Source: DAOUBA01 sp034432855 (GTDB lineage: Bacteria; Chloroflexota; Anaerolineae; B4-G1). Taken from it: a stretch of DNA of 23,115 nucleotides. The stretch spans positions 1 through 23,115 of the forward strand of contig DAOUBA010000155.1 of NCBI GenBank assembly GCA_034432855.1, given 5' to 3'. Under the pieces are notes generated by a model, which was not told the origin of the DNA, ran no database searches, and saw only the letters and a program-made list of their open reading frames with translations. The number at the start of each line of letters is the position of its first letter. Positions within the stretch are counted from its first letter, which is position 1. The translations under genes were made by a program, and so were the position numbers. This document shows, in pieces, positions 7,429 to 15,809 of the stretch.

Positions 7429-10400
7429 CGACGGGCGTCTTGGTCTCCTGTCCGCCAGACTGCTTCGGTGGAGCGATGGGCTGCTGCTACCCATCCTGGC
7501 GCTGGTCGCCGTCCAACCGCTGCTGGGCCATGCGCTGCCGCAGAGTGCCGATGGGTTGCTGCACTTTTACCGGCTGGCGCAACTTGACCATGCCCTGCGC
7601 CACGGCGTCCTCTTTCCGCGCTGGATGCCGGATATGGGCTATGGTTACGGCTTTCCCCTGTTCAACTATTACCCGCCGCTGAGTTATTACATCGCCGAGG
7701 CGTTTCACCTGATCGGGTTGAGCACGCAGGGCGCATTACAGGCTGCCTTTGCACTGGCGATCGTCGTCGGCTGCATGGGCGTCTATCTGTGGGGGCACGA
7801 TTTGTTTGGCCGGCCGGCCGGGCTGGTCGCCGCTGCTGCTTTCGCTTACGCGCCCTACACGCTCTTCAATGTCATCCATCGCGGCGCGCTGGCCGAGGCG
7901 TGGGGGGTGGCGTGGATTCCGTTCGTGCTGTGGGGGTTGCGGCGGGTGGCCCTCACCACTCCCCCAGCCCCCTCTCCTCTCCCCAAATGGGGAGAGGAGA
8001 GGGGGGGCGGGGGTGAGGTGAGGGATTACCAGGCCCCGTCCCTCCTCGCATTGCTCTATGCAGCTCTGCTGCTCACTCATAATGTCCTGACATTGATTGC
8101 CACGCCGCTGTTCGTCGCCTACGCCGCCATCCTGTGGGTGTTGCATGGGCGGGGCCTCCGCCGCGCGCTGCGCCTGGGCGGAATGCTCGTCCTGGGCCTG
8201 GGGCTGGCGGCTTTTTTCTGGGCGCCTGCTTTCTTTGAGAGGGAATACGTCCAGATCAGCCAGGTCTATACGCCAGCCGATGCGGACTATCATAACAACT
8301 TTATCACTCTAAGCGAGTTGCTTTCACCTCCTCAATCAGTGGATCCAGCACTCATTCACCCTCCGATCCCGCGCAGTTTGGGCTGGCCGCAATTGGCTCT
8401 GGCCTTGATTGCCTTCATCGGCCTGCGGCGTTTGGCGGGCCGGGAAACCCGTGTTCACCTGGGCCTGGCCGGTATGGGGCTGCTGATCTTCACAGTGCTC
8501 ATGCTCCCCTGCGCCGTCGGCGCCTGGGAGCATCTACCCCTGCTCCACTTTGTGCAACTGCCGTGGCGCTTCCTCGGGCCAGCCAGCCTGTTGCTGGCTG
8601 TGCTGGCGAGCGCGGGAGTCACCCGCCTCCCTGTCCCGAACTGGCTGCGGTTGCCCATTGCACTCGTTCCTGTGATCACCTTTGCCTTCACCTGGCTCTT
8701 TCCCCGTTTCTATCCGCCGCAAACACAGCCCACGCCGCTCAGTCTCATCGCCTTCGAGCGGGATACCGGTGCCCTGGGCACTACTTCGTGGGGAGAATAC
8801 CTGCCCGTCTGGGTGCAACAGTTGCCCGCTGCAGATAGTCTTGTCCCGGTCTACCAGGCCGCCGGTCCTGACGGAATCATTCCTCGCCTGATACCCGAAA
8901 GCCTGCCCCCTGGCGCTCAAGTCGCGGAAGCGCGTTACCACCTCACGTCGGCGGACCTCATCATCGAGACTCCCGCCGAGTTCACGGCCATCTTCGCCTG
9001 GTACTACTTCCCCGGCTGGCAGGGCCAACTCGATGGACAACCGCTAGCATTGCGGCCTACAGGGGAGCACGGCCTCATTGGCGCCGTCGTGCCCGCCGGC
9101 CGCCACCACCTCACCGTTCGCTTCGGCGACACTCCTCTGCGCCGCGGAGCGACCATCGTCTCTGGTCTCAGCCTGATAGCGCTGTTGAGCGTCCTGTTAG
9201 CGGCTCGCCTATCGCCTATCGCTTATCGCAACTCGGCCAATCGGCAATCTCCCACTCTTCACTCCCTAATCCCTAATCCCTTGCTCCCTACTTCCCTTCT
9301 CGTCCTCGTCCTCTTCGTCTTCAAGAGCGCTTATCTCGACCACCGTGATTCGATCTTTCGCGCCTCCCGCTTCGATGGACAACGTGTCATTGGCGTGCAA
9401 GTGCCCTTGCGGGTCAACTTTGACGATCAACTGATGCTGCTGGGCTATGATCTTGATGCGACACAGGTGCGAGGCGACGGTGTGCTCGACGTGACACTCT
9501 ACTGGCAGCTCCTGCGCCCGCTCGATGTGGACTATAGCGTCGCGCTACACCTGGTGGACGAGCGTGGCATCCTCTACGGCCAACGCGATAATCAACATCC
9601 GGCCAATTACCCCACCTCGCGTTGGGAGATGGGCACCTACGCCCGTGACCTGCACCGGCTGACGATCCGGCCCGATACCCCGCCGGGAATCTATCAGCTT
9701 GTGACTTCTGTCTATGATGTGAGGACGGGCCATGGCCTGGACATCCTCGACGTTGCAGGAGCGCCCGCCGGAACGTTCTACCGGCTGGGCTCTGTGCAGG
9801 TGACTCAACCCACTCGCCGGGCATCTCATGACGAGATCGAGACCGCCTATCGCCTGGACGCAGACCTGGGCGCGCTGACGCTGGTGGGTGTTGACCTGAA
9901 TCGTGCCGAAGCCGCACCCGGCGATCCTCTTCTCGTTACCTTCTACTGGCTGGCCGAAGAGACGCCCATGCAAGACCTCGCTGCACGTCTCGCGCTGATT
10001 GCTGCCGACGGCTCTATCGCCGCCACGTTCGACCTCCCGCCCACAAGTGCTGCACACCCCACCACTACCTGGCGGGCCGGCGACTTTTGGCGCGGCCAGC
10101 ACCTTTTGACCCTCCCGGCCTACCTGAAAAGCGGCGACTACACCTGGCAACTGGCTCTAACCCCAACTAACCAACCAACCAACCAACCAACCAGCCAGCC
10201 AACTGTTCACTTCTCAACCTTTCTTCACATCACTGCCCCGCCCCATACCTTCACCCCACCGTCATTCCAGCATCCGGTCGGCATCACCCTCGGCCACCAG
10301 GCTACATTGCTGGGATACGATCTGAGTGCAGATACACTGACCGCCGGGCAATCGTTCACGATCACCCTCTACTGGCGTGCCGAGGCGACTGCTCCAACGG

Positions 10401-10669
10401 GTTACATTGTCTTCGTCCATCTGCTCGATCCGGCCAACCGCATCTATGCCCAGAGCGACCGTCCACCTGCTGCCGGTACTCGCCCTACTACCGGCTGGCT
10501 GCCGGGAGAGATCATCCGCGATGAACACGTGCTCACCATTGATGCTAACGCAGCGCCGGGCCGATATGTCCTCCATGTCGGCCTGTATGACCCAACTTCT
10601 GGTGAACGCTTGCGCTCCACCGAAGCGCAAGATCACATTCTGTTGCCCACGCAGGTTCAGGTGAAGTGA
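7415..10669 (+). CDS. PTPS-related (PF10131-like) membrane protein A with three beta modules
   Basis: This 1084-residue protein belongs to the family misleadingly named '6-pyruvoyl-tetrahydropterin synthase related', polytopic membrane proteins of unknown enzymatic role that resemble GT-C/YfhO proteins. The signature runs from ADGLLHFYRL (D46) to GYGYGFPLFNYYPPLSYYI (75-93). About ten membrane helices follow, then the loop LGTTSWGEYLPVWVQQLP and the YYFPGWQGQLDG motif near the end of the core. After the last helix come three beta modules, about residues 650-800, 806-915 and 948-1084. ATG 7415 overlaps the previous gene by 14 nt and has GGTGAGG just upstream. The upstream in-frame extension to 7223 is a shadow. 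An in-frame palindrome (7950-8024), heptamers (9207-9296) and tetramers (10163-10202) lie inside the gene. The substrate is not recognisable. Confidence 0.85.
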   Translation: MSHHSDGRLGLLSARLLRWSDGLLLPILALVAVQPLLGHALPQSADGLLHFYRLAQLDHALRHGVLFPRWMPDMGYGYGFPLFNYYPPLSYYIAEAFHLIGLSTQGALQAAFALAIVVGCMGVYLWGHDLFGRPAGLVAAAAFAYAPYTLFNVIHRGALAEAWGVAWIPFVLWGLRRVALTTPPAPSPLPKWGEERGGGGEVRDYQAPSLLALLYAALLLTHNVLTLIATPLFVAYAAILWVLHGRGLRRALRLGGMLVLGLGLAAFFWAPAFFEREYVQISQVYTPADADYHNNFITLSELLSPPQSVDPALIHPPIPRSLGWPQLALALIAFIGLRRLAGRETRVHLGLAGMGLLIFTVLMLPCAVGAWEHLPLLHFVQLPWRFLGPASLLLAVLASAGVTRLPVPNWLRLPIALVPVITFAFTWLFPRFYPPQTQPTPLSLIAFERDTGALGTTSWGEYLPVWVQQLPAADSLVPVYQAAGPDGIIPRLIPESLPPGAQVAEARYHLTSADLIIETPAEFTAIFAWYYFPGWQGQLDGQPLALRPTGEHGLIGAVVPAGRHHLTVRFGDTPLRRGATIVSGLSLIALLSVLLAARLSPIAYRNSANRQSPTLHSLIPNPLLPTSLLVLVLFVFKSAYLDHRDSIFRASRFDGQRVIGVQVPLRVNFDDQLMLLGYDLDATQVRGDGVLDVTLYWQLLRPLDVDYSVALHLVDERGILYGQRDNQHPANYPTSRWEMGTYARDLHRLTIRPDTPPGIYQLVTSVYDVRTGHGLDILDVAGAPAGTFYRLGSVQVTQPTRRASHDEIETAYRLDADLGALTLVGVDLNRAEAAPGDPLLVTFYWLAEETPMQDLAARLALIAADGSIAATFDLPPTSAAHPTTTWRAGDFWRGQHLLTLPAYLKSGDYTWQLALTPTNQPTNQPTSQPTVHFSTFLHITAPPHTFTPPSFQHPVGITLGHQATLLGYDLSADTLTAGQSFTITLYWRAEATAPTGYIVFVHLLDPANRIYAQSDRPPAAGTRPTTGWLPGEIIRDEHVLTIDANAAPGRYVLHVGLYDPTSGERLRSTEAQDHILLPTQVQVK
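7950..8024. repeat. 75-bp palindrome inserted in frame in a coding region
   Basis: CCTCTCCTCTCCCCA and TGGGGAGAGGAGAGG form a 15-bp stem with an AA loop. Outer CCCTCACC (7950-7957) pairs with GGTGAGG/GTGAGGG (8012-8024). The element spans 75 bp, exactly 25 codons, and encodes about residues 179-203 of PTPS-related protein A, including PPAPSPLPKWGEERGGGG. The two paralogs have only about 8 residues at this loop and no palindrome. Confidence 0.8.
9207..9296 (+). repeat. Degenerate heptamer array in coding region
   Basis: The array starts with GCCTATC, GCCTATC, GCTTATC (9207-9227), then a 6-nt spacer. Nine further 7-nt units follow, including CTCCCTA, ATCCCTA and ATCCCTT. The array encodes a hydrophilic linker (SPIAYRNSANRQSPTLHSL) between the last two membrane helices of PTPS-related protein A. 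The unit length is not a multiple of three. Confidence 0.65.
10163..10202 (+). repeat. Tetranucleotide (CCAA) array in coding region
   Basis: Ten 4-nt units run in register: CCAA, CTAA, five perfect CCAA (10171-10190), two CCAG and a final CCAA. They encode the TNQPTNQPTNQPTSQPT linker between the second and third beta modules of PTPS-related protein A. Gain or loss of one unit would shift the frame and remove the last module. Confidence 0.8.
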
Positions 10670-10682
10670 CCAATGCTTCCTG

Positions 10683-10694
10683 TATGCTACGCCT
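10683..10694 (+). promoter_or_regulatory. Possible -10 box and leaderless start
   Basis: TATGCT (10683-10688) lies 6 nt before the ATG of the next gene in the 25-nt gap after the preceding stop, and no ribosome binding site is seen. The layout resembles that before surE (TATCAT followed 7 nt later by GTG). No good -35 box is present, so this is weak. Confidence 0.25.
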
Positions 10695-12650
10695 ATGTGG
10701 AGACACCTTGCATTAGTCTATTCGATCATATACGCGCTAACCCTGTTGGCCGCTTTGCTGCGCTTCCCCTGCCTGGATCGCCTACCGCCCGGCCTGTATC
10801 ATGACGAGGCATACAACGGTCTCGATGCCATCGCAATCAACGAGGGTCATCACGCGATCTTTTTCCCGGCCAACAACGGGCGCGAGCCCTTGTACATCTA
10901 CCTGGTCAGCCTCACCATACGCATCTTTGGGAGGACGCCGATAGGGATACGCGCAGCCAGCGCCGTGCTGGGAACGCTCCTGGTGCCGCTGGTCTTTGTC
11001 CTGGGCAGAGAGATGTTCGATAAGCATGTGGGGCTGTGGGCCGCGCTGCTGGCGACGCCTCACGTGTGGCTACTCTGTCTCAGCCGCACCGGTTTCCGCG
11101 CTGGATCGTTGGCGGTCGTTGCTGCAGCGGGCCTGGCTGTTCTGTGGCGCGCCCAGAAGACACGCAAATGGCGATGGTTTGCCTTGAGTGGCGCGTTGCT
11201 CGGCCTGACGCAATACACCTACGTTGCAGCGCGCTTGGTCCCCATTGCCCTGGGGCTGGGGTTGCTTCTCTCCCACCGCTGCTGGCAGGGATTGGGCCGC
11301 CGCCTGCTGCTTCTCCTGGCCTGCATGGCGCTGGTCGTTCTCCCGCTCGCTATCTACGCCTTCAATAACCCGGGAGCATTCTTTGCACGTCCACGGCAGG
11401 TTTCTGTTTTCAACCCTGCTGTCCACCAGGGACGGCTAATCGCATTGCTAGCCGGCCAGACTGTCCGCTATTTGCAGTCATTCTTCCTTGTCGGCGATGT
11501 CAACCCGCGCCACAATGTGCCGGGCAGGCCGCTGCTGGACGTCTGCACCTCACTGCTCTCTGTCGTTGGCCTGGCAGCCGGCTTGACCAGCCGCAGCAAA
11601 CCTCAGATGGCTTTCGCGCTTGCCTGGATAGCCGTAATGCTGCTTCCGGGCATTCTGGCCCAGGGAGACATCAGTTTCCTGCGCCTGGTTGGTGTGTTGC
11701 CTCTGCTCCTGTATATTCCGTCCATCGGCGCCACCCGGCTCTGTCGCTGGCTATCATACACCAGATGGCGTCTCACCGCCTTCGCGCTGCCTGCGCTTGT
11801 CCTCGCGTTCGGCGGATGGAATGTATGGACGTATTACACCTATTTTGCCTACGAAACACCGCCCCTCTACTACTTTGAGGTACCGTCTACAGAGATTGCC
11901 GCCCACGCCAATCGTTTTCTGGGCCACGGCTACGTCCGCCATGACTTGCCGCTGCCTCCTGCGCCGTCGGGATGGCCCCGCAGCGTCTATGTGGCCGATG
12001 AATTGTTGCACTTTAGCAAGACCGTGACGTTTCTGCTGCAGCCCGACCTTCGCGTTCACAGTCTCTCAGAGGTGCCTGTCACCAGCGTTGCCCAGGAGGA
12101 GCGATTGCTGTTGTTGCTGCCCACCAACGCCGCCCGCTATGTGCATCTCTTACCCCCGCAGCGGCAGATCGAGGCGCACCTCGGCTCAATGATGCAGGGT
12201 GAACTTCCGGGGGACCCGCCGTTCTTGCTCTATGTGACCTACATGGCCACACGACCACCCGACATCGCGCCTATGGCCTGGTTCGAGGATGGTATAGCCT
12301 TGCTTGATTATCGTCTGGAGTGGCCCGATCCCACCACGCTGGAGGTGCGGCTGCGTTGGCGCGCCACGAGCGCCCCGACACGGGCGTACACTGTCTTCGT
12401 CCATTTGCTCCAGGCAGGTAGTTTCGTCGGCCAGCACGACGGCCCGTCGGCCGAGGGCCTCTATCCAACCAATCTGTGGCGAGAAGGCGACGTGATCGTG
12501 GACGTGCACCGGTTGACGCTATCACCGGGATCCATCGCCGGTAGCATCCTCGAAGTGGGCCTGTATCGCCCAGAGGATTTGACCCGTTTGCGCTGCACGA
12601 CTGCCGATGGCCAGACTCTGGATAAGGTCCTCCTTGTGGTGAGCGAATGA
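10695..12650 (+). CDS. GT39-type membrane glycosyltransferase B with C-terminal beta module
   Basis: This 651-residue polytopic protein is probably another GT-C sugar transferase. The first outer loop reads PPGLYHDEAYNGLDA with the D37-E38 pair. A second loop region holds FFPANNGREPLYIYL, common in GT39 proteins of this group. Further helices follow, with LGLTQYTYVAARLVP shared in form with glycosyltransferase C (LGLSQYTYEAARALP). B and C are thus closer to each other than to A. The C-terminal beta module starts near residue 523 and has TLEVRLRWRA, YTVFVHLLQAG and LWREGDVIVDVHRLTL. ATG 10695 is 25 nt after the previous stop. No ribosome binding site is visible, though a -10-like box sits directly upstream. 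Substrate unknown. Confidence 0.85.
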   Translation: MWRHLALVYSIIYALTLLAALLRFPCLDRLPPGLYHDEAYNGLDAIAINEGHHAIFFPANNGREPLYIYLVSLTIRIFGRTPIGIRAASAVLGTLLVPLVFVLGREMFDKHVGLWAALLATPHVWLLCLSRTGFRAGSLAVVAAAGLAVLWRAQKTRKWRWFALSGALLGLTQYTYVAARLVPIALGLGLLLSHRCWQGLGRRLLLLLACMALVVLPLAIYAFNNPGAFFARPRQVSVFNPAVHQGRLIALLAGQTVRYLQSFFLVGDVNPRHNVPGRPLLDVCTSLLSVVGLAAGLTSRSKPQMAFALAWIAVMLLPGILAQGDISFLRLVGVLPLLLYIPSIGATRLCRWLSYTRWRLTAFALPALVLAFGGWNVWTYYTYFAYETPPLYYFEVPSTEIAAHANRFLGHGYVRHDLPLPPAPSGWPRSVYVADELLHFSKTVTFLLQPDLRVHSLSEVPVTSVAQEERLLLLLPTNAARYVHLLPPQRQIEAHLGSMMQGELPGDPPFLLYVTYMATRPPDIAPMAWFEDGIALLDYRLEWPDPTTLEVRLRWRATSAPTRAYTVFVHLLQAGSFVGQHDGPSAEGLYPTNLWREGDVIVDVHRLTLSPGSIAGSILEVGLYRPEDLTRLRCTTADGQTLDKVLLVVSE

Positions 12651-12683
12651 ACTGTTGGCCCTTTACCACGCGGTTCGGATGAA

Positions 12684-15600
12684 ATGACCGGCTTCCAAAT
12701 CCCCAATCCCGAATCCCGAATTCCATCGGTCATTGTTCATTGTTCATTGTTCATTTTGACCGTCCTGGCCTTATGCCTGGTCGCCATCCGCCCCTGGATG
12801 CGCCTGGAACTCGTCTGTTCCGACGACATCTCGCTGCATCTCCTGCGGGCGGTGCAACTGGAGGCGCTACTGCATCAGGGCGTGCTTTACAGCCGTTGGG
12901 CGCCCCAGATGGCGCTGGGCTATGGCTACCCGTTCTACAACTTTTATGCGCCGCTCTCCTACTACATCGTCGCCGGGTTTTCACTGGCTGGTCTGGGCAT
13001 CCTGAGGGCGCTTTTCGTGACCTTTGCCTTGGCGCCCATTGGAGCAGCGCTGGGTATGTACCTCCTGGCAAGTGACTCCTTTGCGCCACGCAGCGCGCTC
13101 ATCGCTGCCGTCGCCTACGCCTATGCTCCCTACCTGGCCTACGACGCCTACTTTCGGGGCAACCTGGCCGAGACGTTCGCCTGGGTCATTCCGCCCTTTG
13201 CGCTATGGGCTGTGGGACGCCTGGCGCACTATGGCACCCGTCGCTACCTGGCATTGGTGGCACTGAGCTATGCGGCCATTTTGCTCACCCACAACGTGTT
13301 TGCCCTCATCTTCAGTCCACTGTTGATCGCTTACGGCCTAACGATGGCATTCGCACAACCCGCCTCCGCTCGACTGCGCCGTCTCGTTGCCAGCGTCGTG
13401 GCCTGTTTGCTGGGCCTGGGATTGGCTGCCTTCTTCTGGCTACCTGCGCTGATCGAGCGCGCCTACGTCCACAGCGACCGGCTGCTCGTCCCGCCTGTCT
13501 CTGTCTACTGGAACAATTTCATCAACCTGTGTGAACTTTTGGCTCCACTGCAGGCGATCCATCCCGACCTACTGAACCCGTCGCCAATGCGTGGCCTCGG
13601 TCTTGTACCGACCCTGCTCGGCCTGCCTGCACTTGTCGGCATCTGGCGCTTCCGGGACCACTACCGCCGCATACAGACTATCTTCTTCGTCTTCGCTCTT
13701 GCTCTTTACGCCTGGATGACCACCTCCAGCAGCCGTTTCGTCTGGGACCACCTGCCGCTCATCGAATACGTCCAGTTCCCCTGGCGGTTGCTCGGGCCGG
13801 CGGCGTTGTGTCTGGCCGTGCTGGTCGGCGCGGCAGCCGACTTGCTTCCCGCCGACTGGCGCGGCTCACTCGCTGCTGCCTGCGCTGTTCTTCTGCTCAT
13901 CCTTGGGGCACTCTTCTGGCTCGACCCGCGCTACTGCCCCTGGGGAGCGTCCTTCAGCACAGCCGATACCATTGTCGCCTTTGAGCACCATACACACATC
14001 ATCGGTACAACGACCAAGGGAGAGTATCTGCCCCGCCAGGTCGAACTGATGCCGGAAAGAGAGGCAACGACGCCGTTGGACCCATCGAGCGTTCCTACCG
14101 GAACCGTGGTGATTGAACGGAGGGACGTCCCCATCGGCGCCGAATTGAGCATTACCGCAACACGCCCTTTTACCGCTACCTACAACGGCTTCTACTACCC
14201 TGGCTGGCAGATCACGATAGATGGCCGCAGCGTCCCGATCGCCGCCGAGCCGCTTTACGGACGCATCACCTTTGGCGTGCCAGCAGGCGGCCATCACATC
14301 TCGATTCGCTTTCAGGAGACCCCTCTGCGCCTTGCCGCCGATCTCGTCTCCGGCCTCTGCTTCCTGCTGACCCTGGGACTGTTGAGTGGTGGTGCAGGTC
14401 ACCAAAAGCGGCTTACCGTTGTGCACCGGAGAGTCTCCTGGGGCTGGGCTGTCTGGGGCCTGGTACTGTTTGGCTGCGTCACCCTGCTTTATCATACAGA
14501 GACCCCACTGCGCCACCGGGCCTTGAGCGACGGGCATCTGCCCGGACTGGACGTCGCTCTGAACGTCTCTTTCGAAAGCGGCCCCACACTCCTCGGCTAC
14601 AATCGCCCGTCGCAAATGCTCGTGCCTTCTGGTGAGCGCATCCGCCTCGATCTGTTCTGGACCGCGTGGCAAAAGCCGTCGCGCCGCTACCAGCACACAA
14701 TCAACATCCTCGACTCTGCCGGGCTGCGCTGGAATCCGTTGGACACCTTGCCGCCGCGCAACTTCCGTGAGCCGCCCGACACCCGGATGTGGGAACCCGG
14801 CCTCTACGCACAGGATAGCCACTACATCGAACCACTCCCCGGCACCCCACCCGGCGTTTACACCCTCAGCCTGATCCTGTTCGATCGGGAGACCCTGGCA
14901 CCGTCGCGTGTACTGGTGGAAAACGGCCGGCCCGGTCCGCCGGCCTTATCGTTGGGTACGATTACGGTCACCCATCCATCGCGCAGTCCTACCCCGGACG
15001 AAATGGCGATGCAACACCGCTTGAATGCCGACCTGGGTGCGCTCACGCTGGTGGGAGTTGATGTGGATCGTACCGAGGCTGCGCCGGGCGATCCGTTCCT
15101 CGCCACCTTCTACTGGCTGGCCGACGAGACGCCTGCCGGTGACCTGACTGCCCGCCTCGCCCTCCTCGCCGCCGATGGCTCCACTGCGGCCACGTTCGAC
15201 CTGCCGCCCACGTCCGCCGCGCACCCCACCACCGCCTGGCAGGCCGGCGACTTTTGGCGCGGCCAGCACGTCCTAAACCTGCCGGCTCGCCTGGAGAACG
15301 GCGACTATACCTGGCGGCTCACTCTCCTCCCAACCGACCAGTCTACCAATCTACCGACTACTATTCACATCACCGCCCCACCGCACACCTTCGTCGCGCC
15401 GCCGTTCCAACACTCCGCTGGCGTCACCCTCGGCGGGCTGGCTACACTGGTGGGATTCGACCTGAGCGCAGAAGAGATCAAGCCGGGGGACATTCTCACC
15501 GTTACGCTCGTCTGGCGCGCAGAAGCCGAAACCCACACCTCGTACCGCGTCTTCCTGCACCTGCGCACCGCCGACAGCGCGCTGGTCGCCCAGTCGGACG

Positions 15601-15809
15601 GCATCCCGGCCAACTGGAGCCGTCCCACCACCGGCTGGCTGCCTGGCGAATACGTCGCCGACGAGCGCGTGCTCACCATTCCACCGGATGCCCCGCCCGG
15701 CCCCTACACGCTCTCCGCCGGCCTATACGTGCCCGACGGCGGGCGGCTCACCGCGCCGGACGGCAGCGATGTCATTACCCTCATCACGCTTTCGGCGGAG
15801 GTCCCGTGA
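12684..15809 (+). CDS. PTPS-related (PF10131-like) membrane protein B with three beta modules
   Basis: This 1041-residue paralog of the 7415 gene has the same layout. The signature runs from CSDDISLHLLRAVQLE (D47/D48) to ALGYGYPFYNFYAPLSYYI (about 77-95). The core carries AILLTHNVFALI, IIGTTTKGEYLPRQVELMP and FYYPGWQITIDGRSVPI. Three beta modules follow. The second is very close to that of protein A at DNA level, including a 27-bp identical block. The third carries RPTTGWLPGEYVADERVLTI. The N-terminus (residues 5-25) is encoded by heptamer repeats, so the true start is uncertain. ATG 12684 is the first usable codon, 33 nt after the previous stop, with only a weak GGAT upstream. Its stop overlaps the next GTG start (GTGA). 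Confidence 0.84.
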   Translation: MTGFQIPNPESRIPSVIVHCSLFILTVLALCLVAIRPWMRLELVCSDDISLHLLRAVQLEALLHQGVLYSRWAPQMALGYGYPFYNFYAPLSYYIVAGFSLAGLGILRALFVTFALAPIGAALGMYLLASDSFAPRSALIAAVAYAYAPYLAYDAYFRGNLAETFAWVIPPFALWAVGRLAHYGTRRYLALVALSYAAILLTHNVFALIFSPLLIAYGLTMAFAQPASARLRRLVASVVACLLGLGLAAFFWLPALIERAYVHSDRLLVPPVSVYWNNFINLCELLAPLQAIHPDLLNPSPMRGLGLVPTLLGLPALVGIWRFRDHYRRIQTIFFVFALALYAWMTTSSSRFVWDHLPLIEYVQFPWRLLGPAALCLAVLVGAAADLLPADWRGSLAAACAVLLLILGALFWLDPRYCPWGASFSTADTIVAFEHHTHIIGTTTKGEYLPRQVELMPEREATTPLDPSSVPTGTVVIERRDVPIGAELSITATRPFTATYNGFYYPGWQITIDGRSVPIAAEPLYGRITFGVPAGGHHISIRFQETPLRLAADLVSGLCFLLTLGLLSGGAGHQKRLTVVHRRVSWGWAVWGLVLFGCVTLLYHTETPLRHRALSDGHLPGLDVALNVSFESGPTLLGYNRPSQMLVPSGERIRLDLFWTAWQKPSRRYQHTINILDSAGLRWNPLDTLPPRNFREPPDTRMWEPGLYAQDSHYIEPLPGTPPGVYTLSLILFDRETLAPSRVLVENGRPGPPALSLGTITVTHPSRSPTPDEMAMQHRLNADLGALTLVGVDVDRTEAAPGDPFLATFYWLADETPAGDLTARLALLAADGSTAATFDLPPTSAAHPTTAWQAGDFWRGQHVLNLPARLENGDYTWRLTLLPTDQSTNLPTTIHITAPPHTFVAPPFQHSAGVTLGGLATLVGFDLSAEEIKPGDILTVTLVWRAEAETHTSYRVFLHLRTADSALVAQSDGIPANWSRPTTGWLPGEYVADERVLTIPPDAPPGPYTLSAGLYVPDGGRLTAPDGSDVITLITLSAEVP
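12696..12757 (+). repeat. Two heptamer arrays at the 5' end of a gene
   Basis: Four units of the form CAAATCC, CCAATCC, CGAATCC, CGAATTC (12696-12723) are followed after 6 nt by TCATTGT three times and TCATTTT (12730-12757). Both arrays lie within the first 25 codons of PTPS-related protein B and encode the residues leading into its first membrane helix. Confidence 0.7.
15330..15360 (+). repeat. Decayed tetramer array in coding region
   Basis: Units CCAA, CCGA, CCAG, TCTA, CCAA, TCTA, CCGA follow in 4-nt register and encode PTDQSTNLPTT. The position matches that of the CCAA array in PTPS-related protein A, directly before the shared ITAPPHTF sequence. This copy has fewer and more diverged units. 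Confidence 0.6.

Noticed and set aside
9207..9296. CRISPR-like array from regular short repeats
   Set aside because: Units are 7 nt with no spacers and lie within a coding frame; the same holds for the other arrays.
7415..10669. Pterin synthesis enzyme
   Set aside because: The family name mentions 6-pyruvoyl-tetrahydropterin synthase, but the protein is polytopic and lacks the zinc-binding and catalytic residues of that enzyme.
15254..15805. N-terminal extension of the third GT39 gene
   Set aside because: Arg/Pro-rich frame over the preceding gene; shadow of its beta modules.
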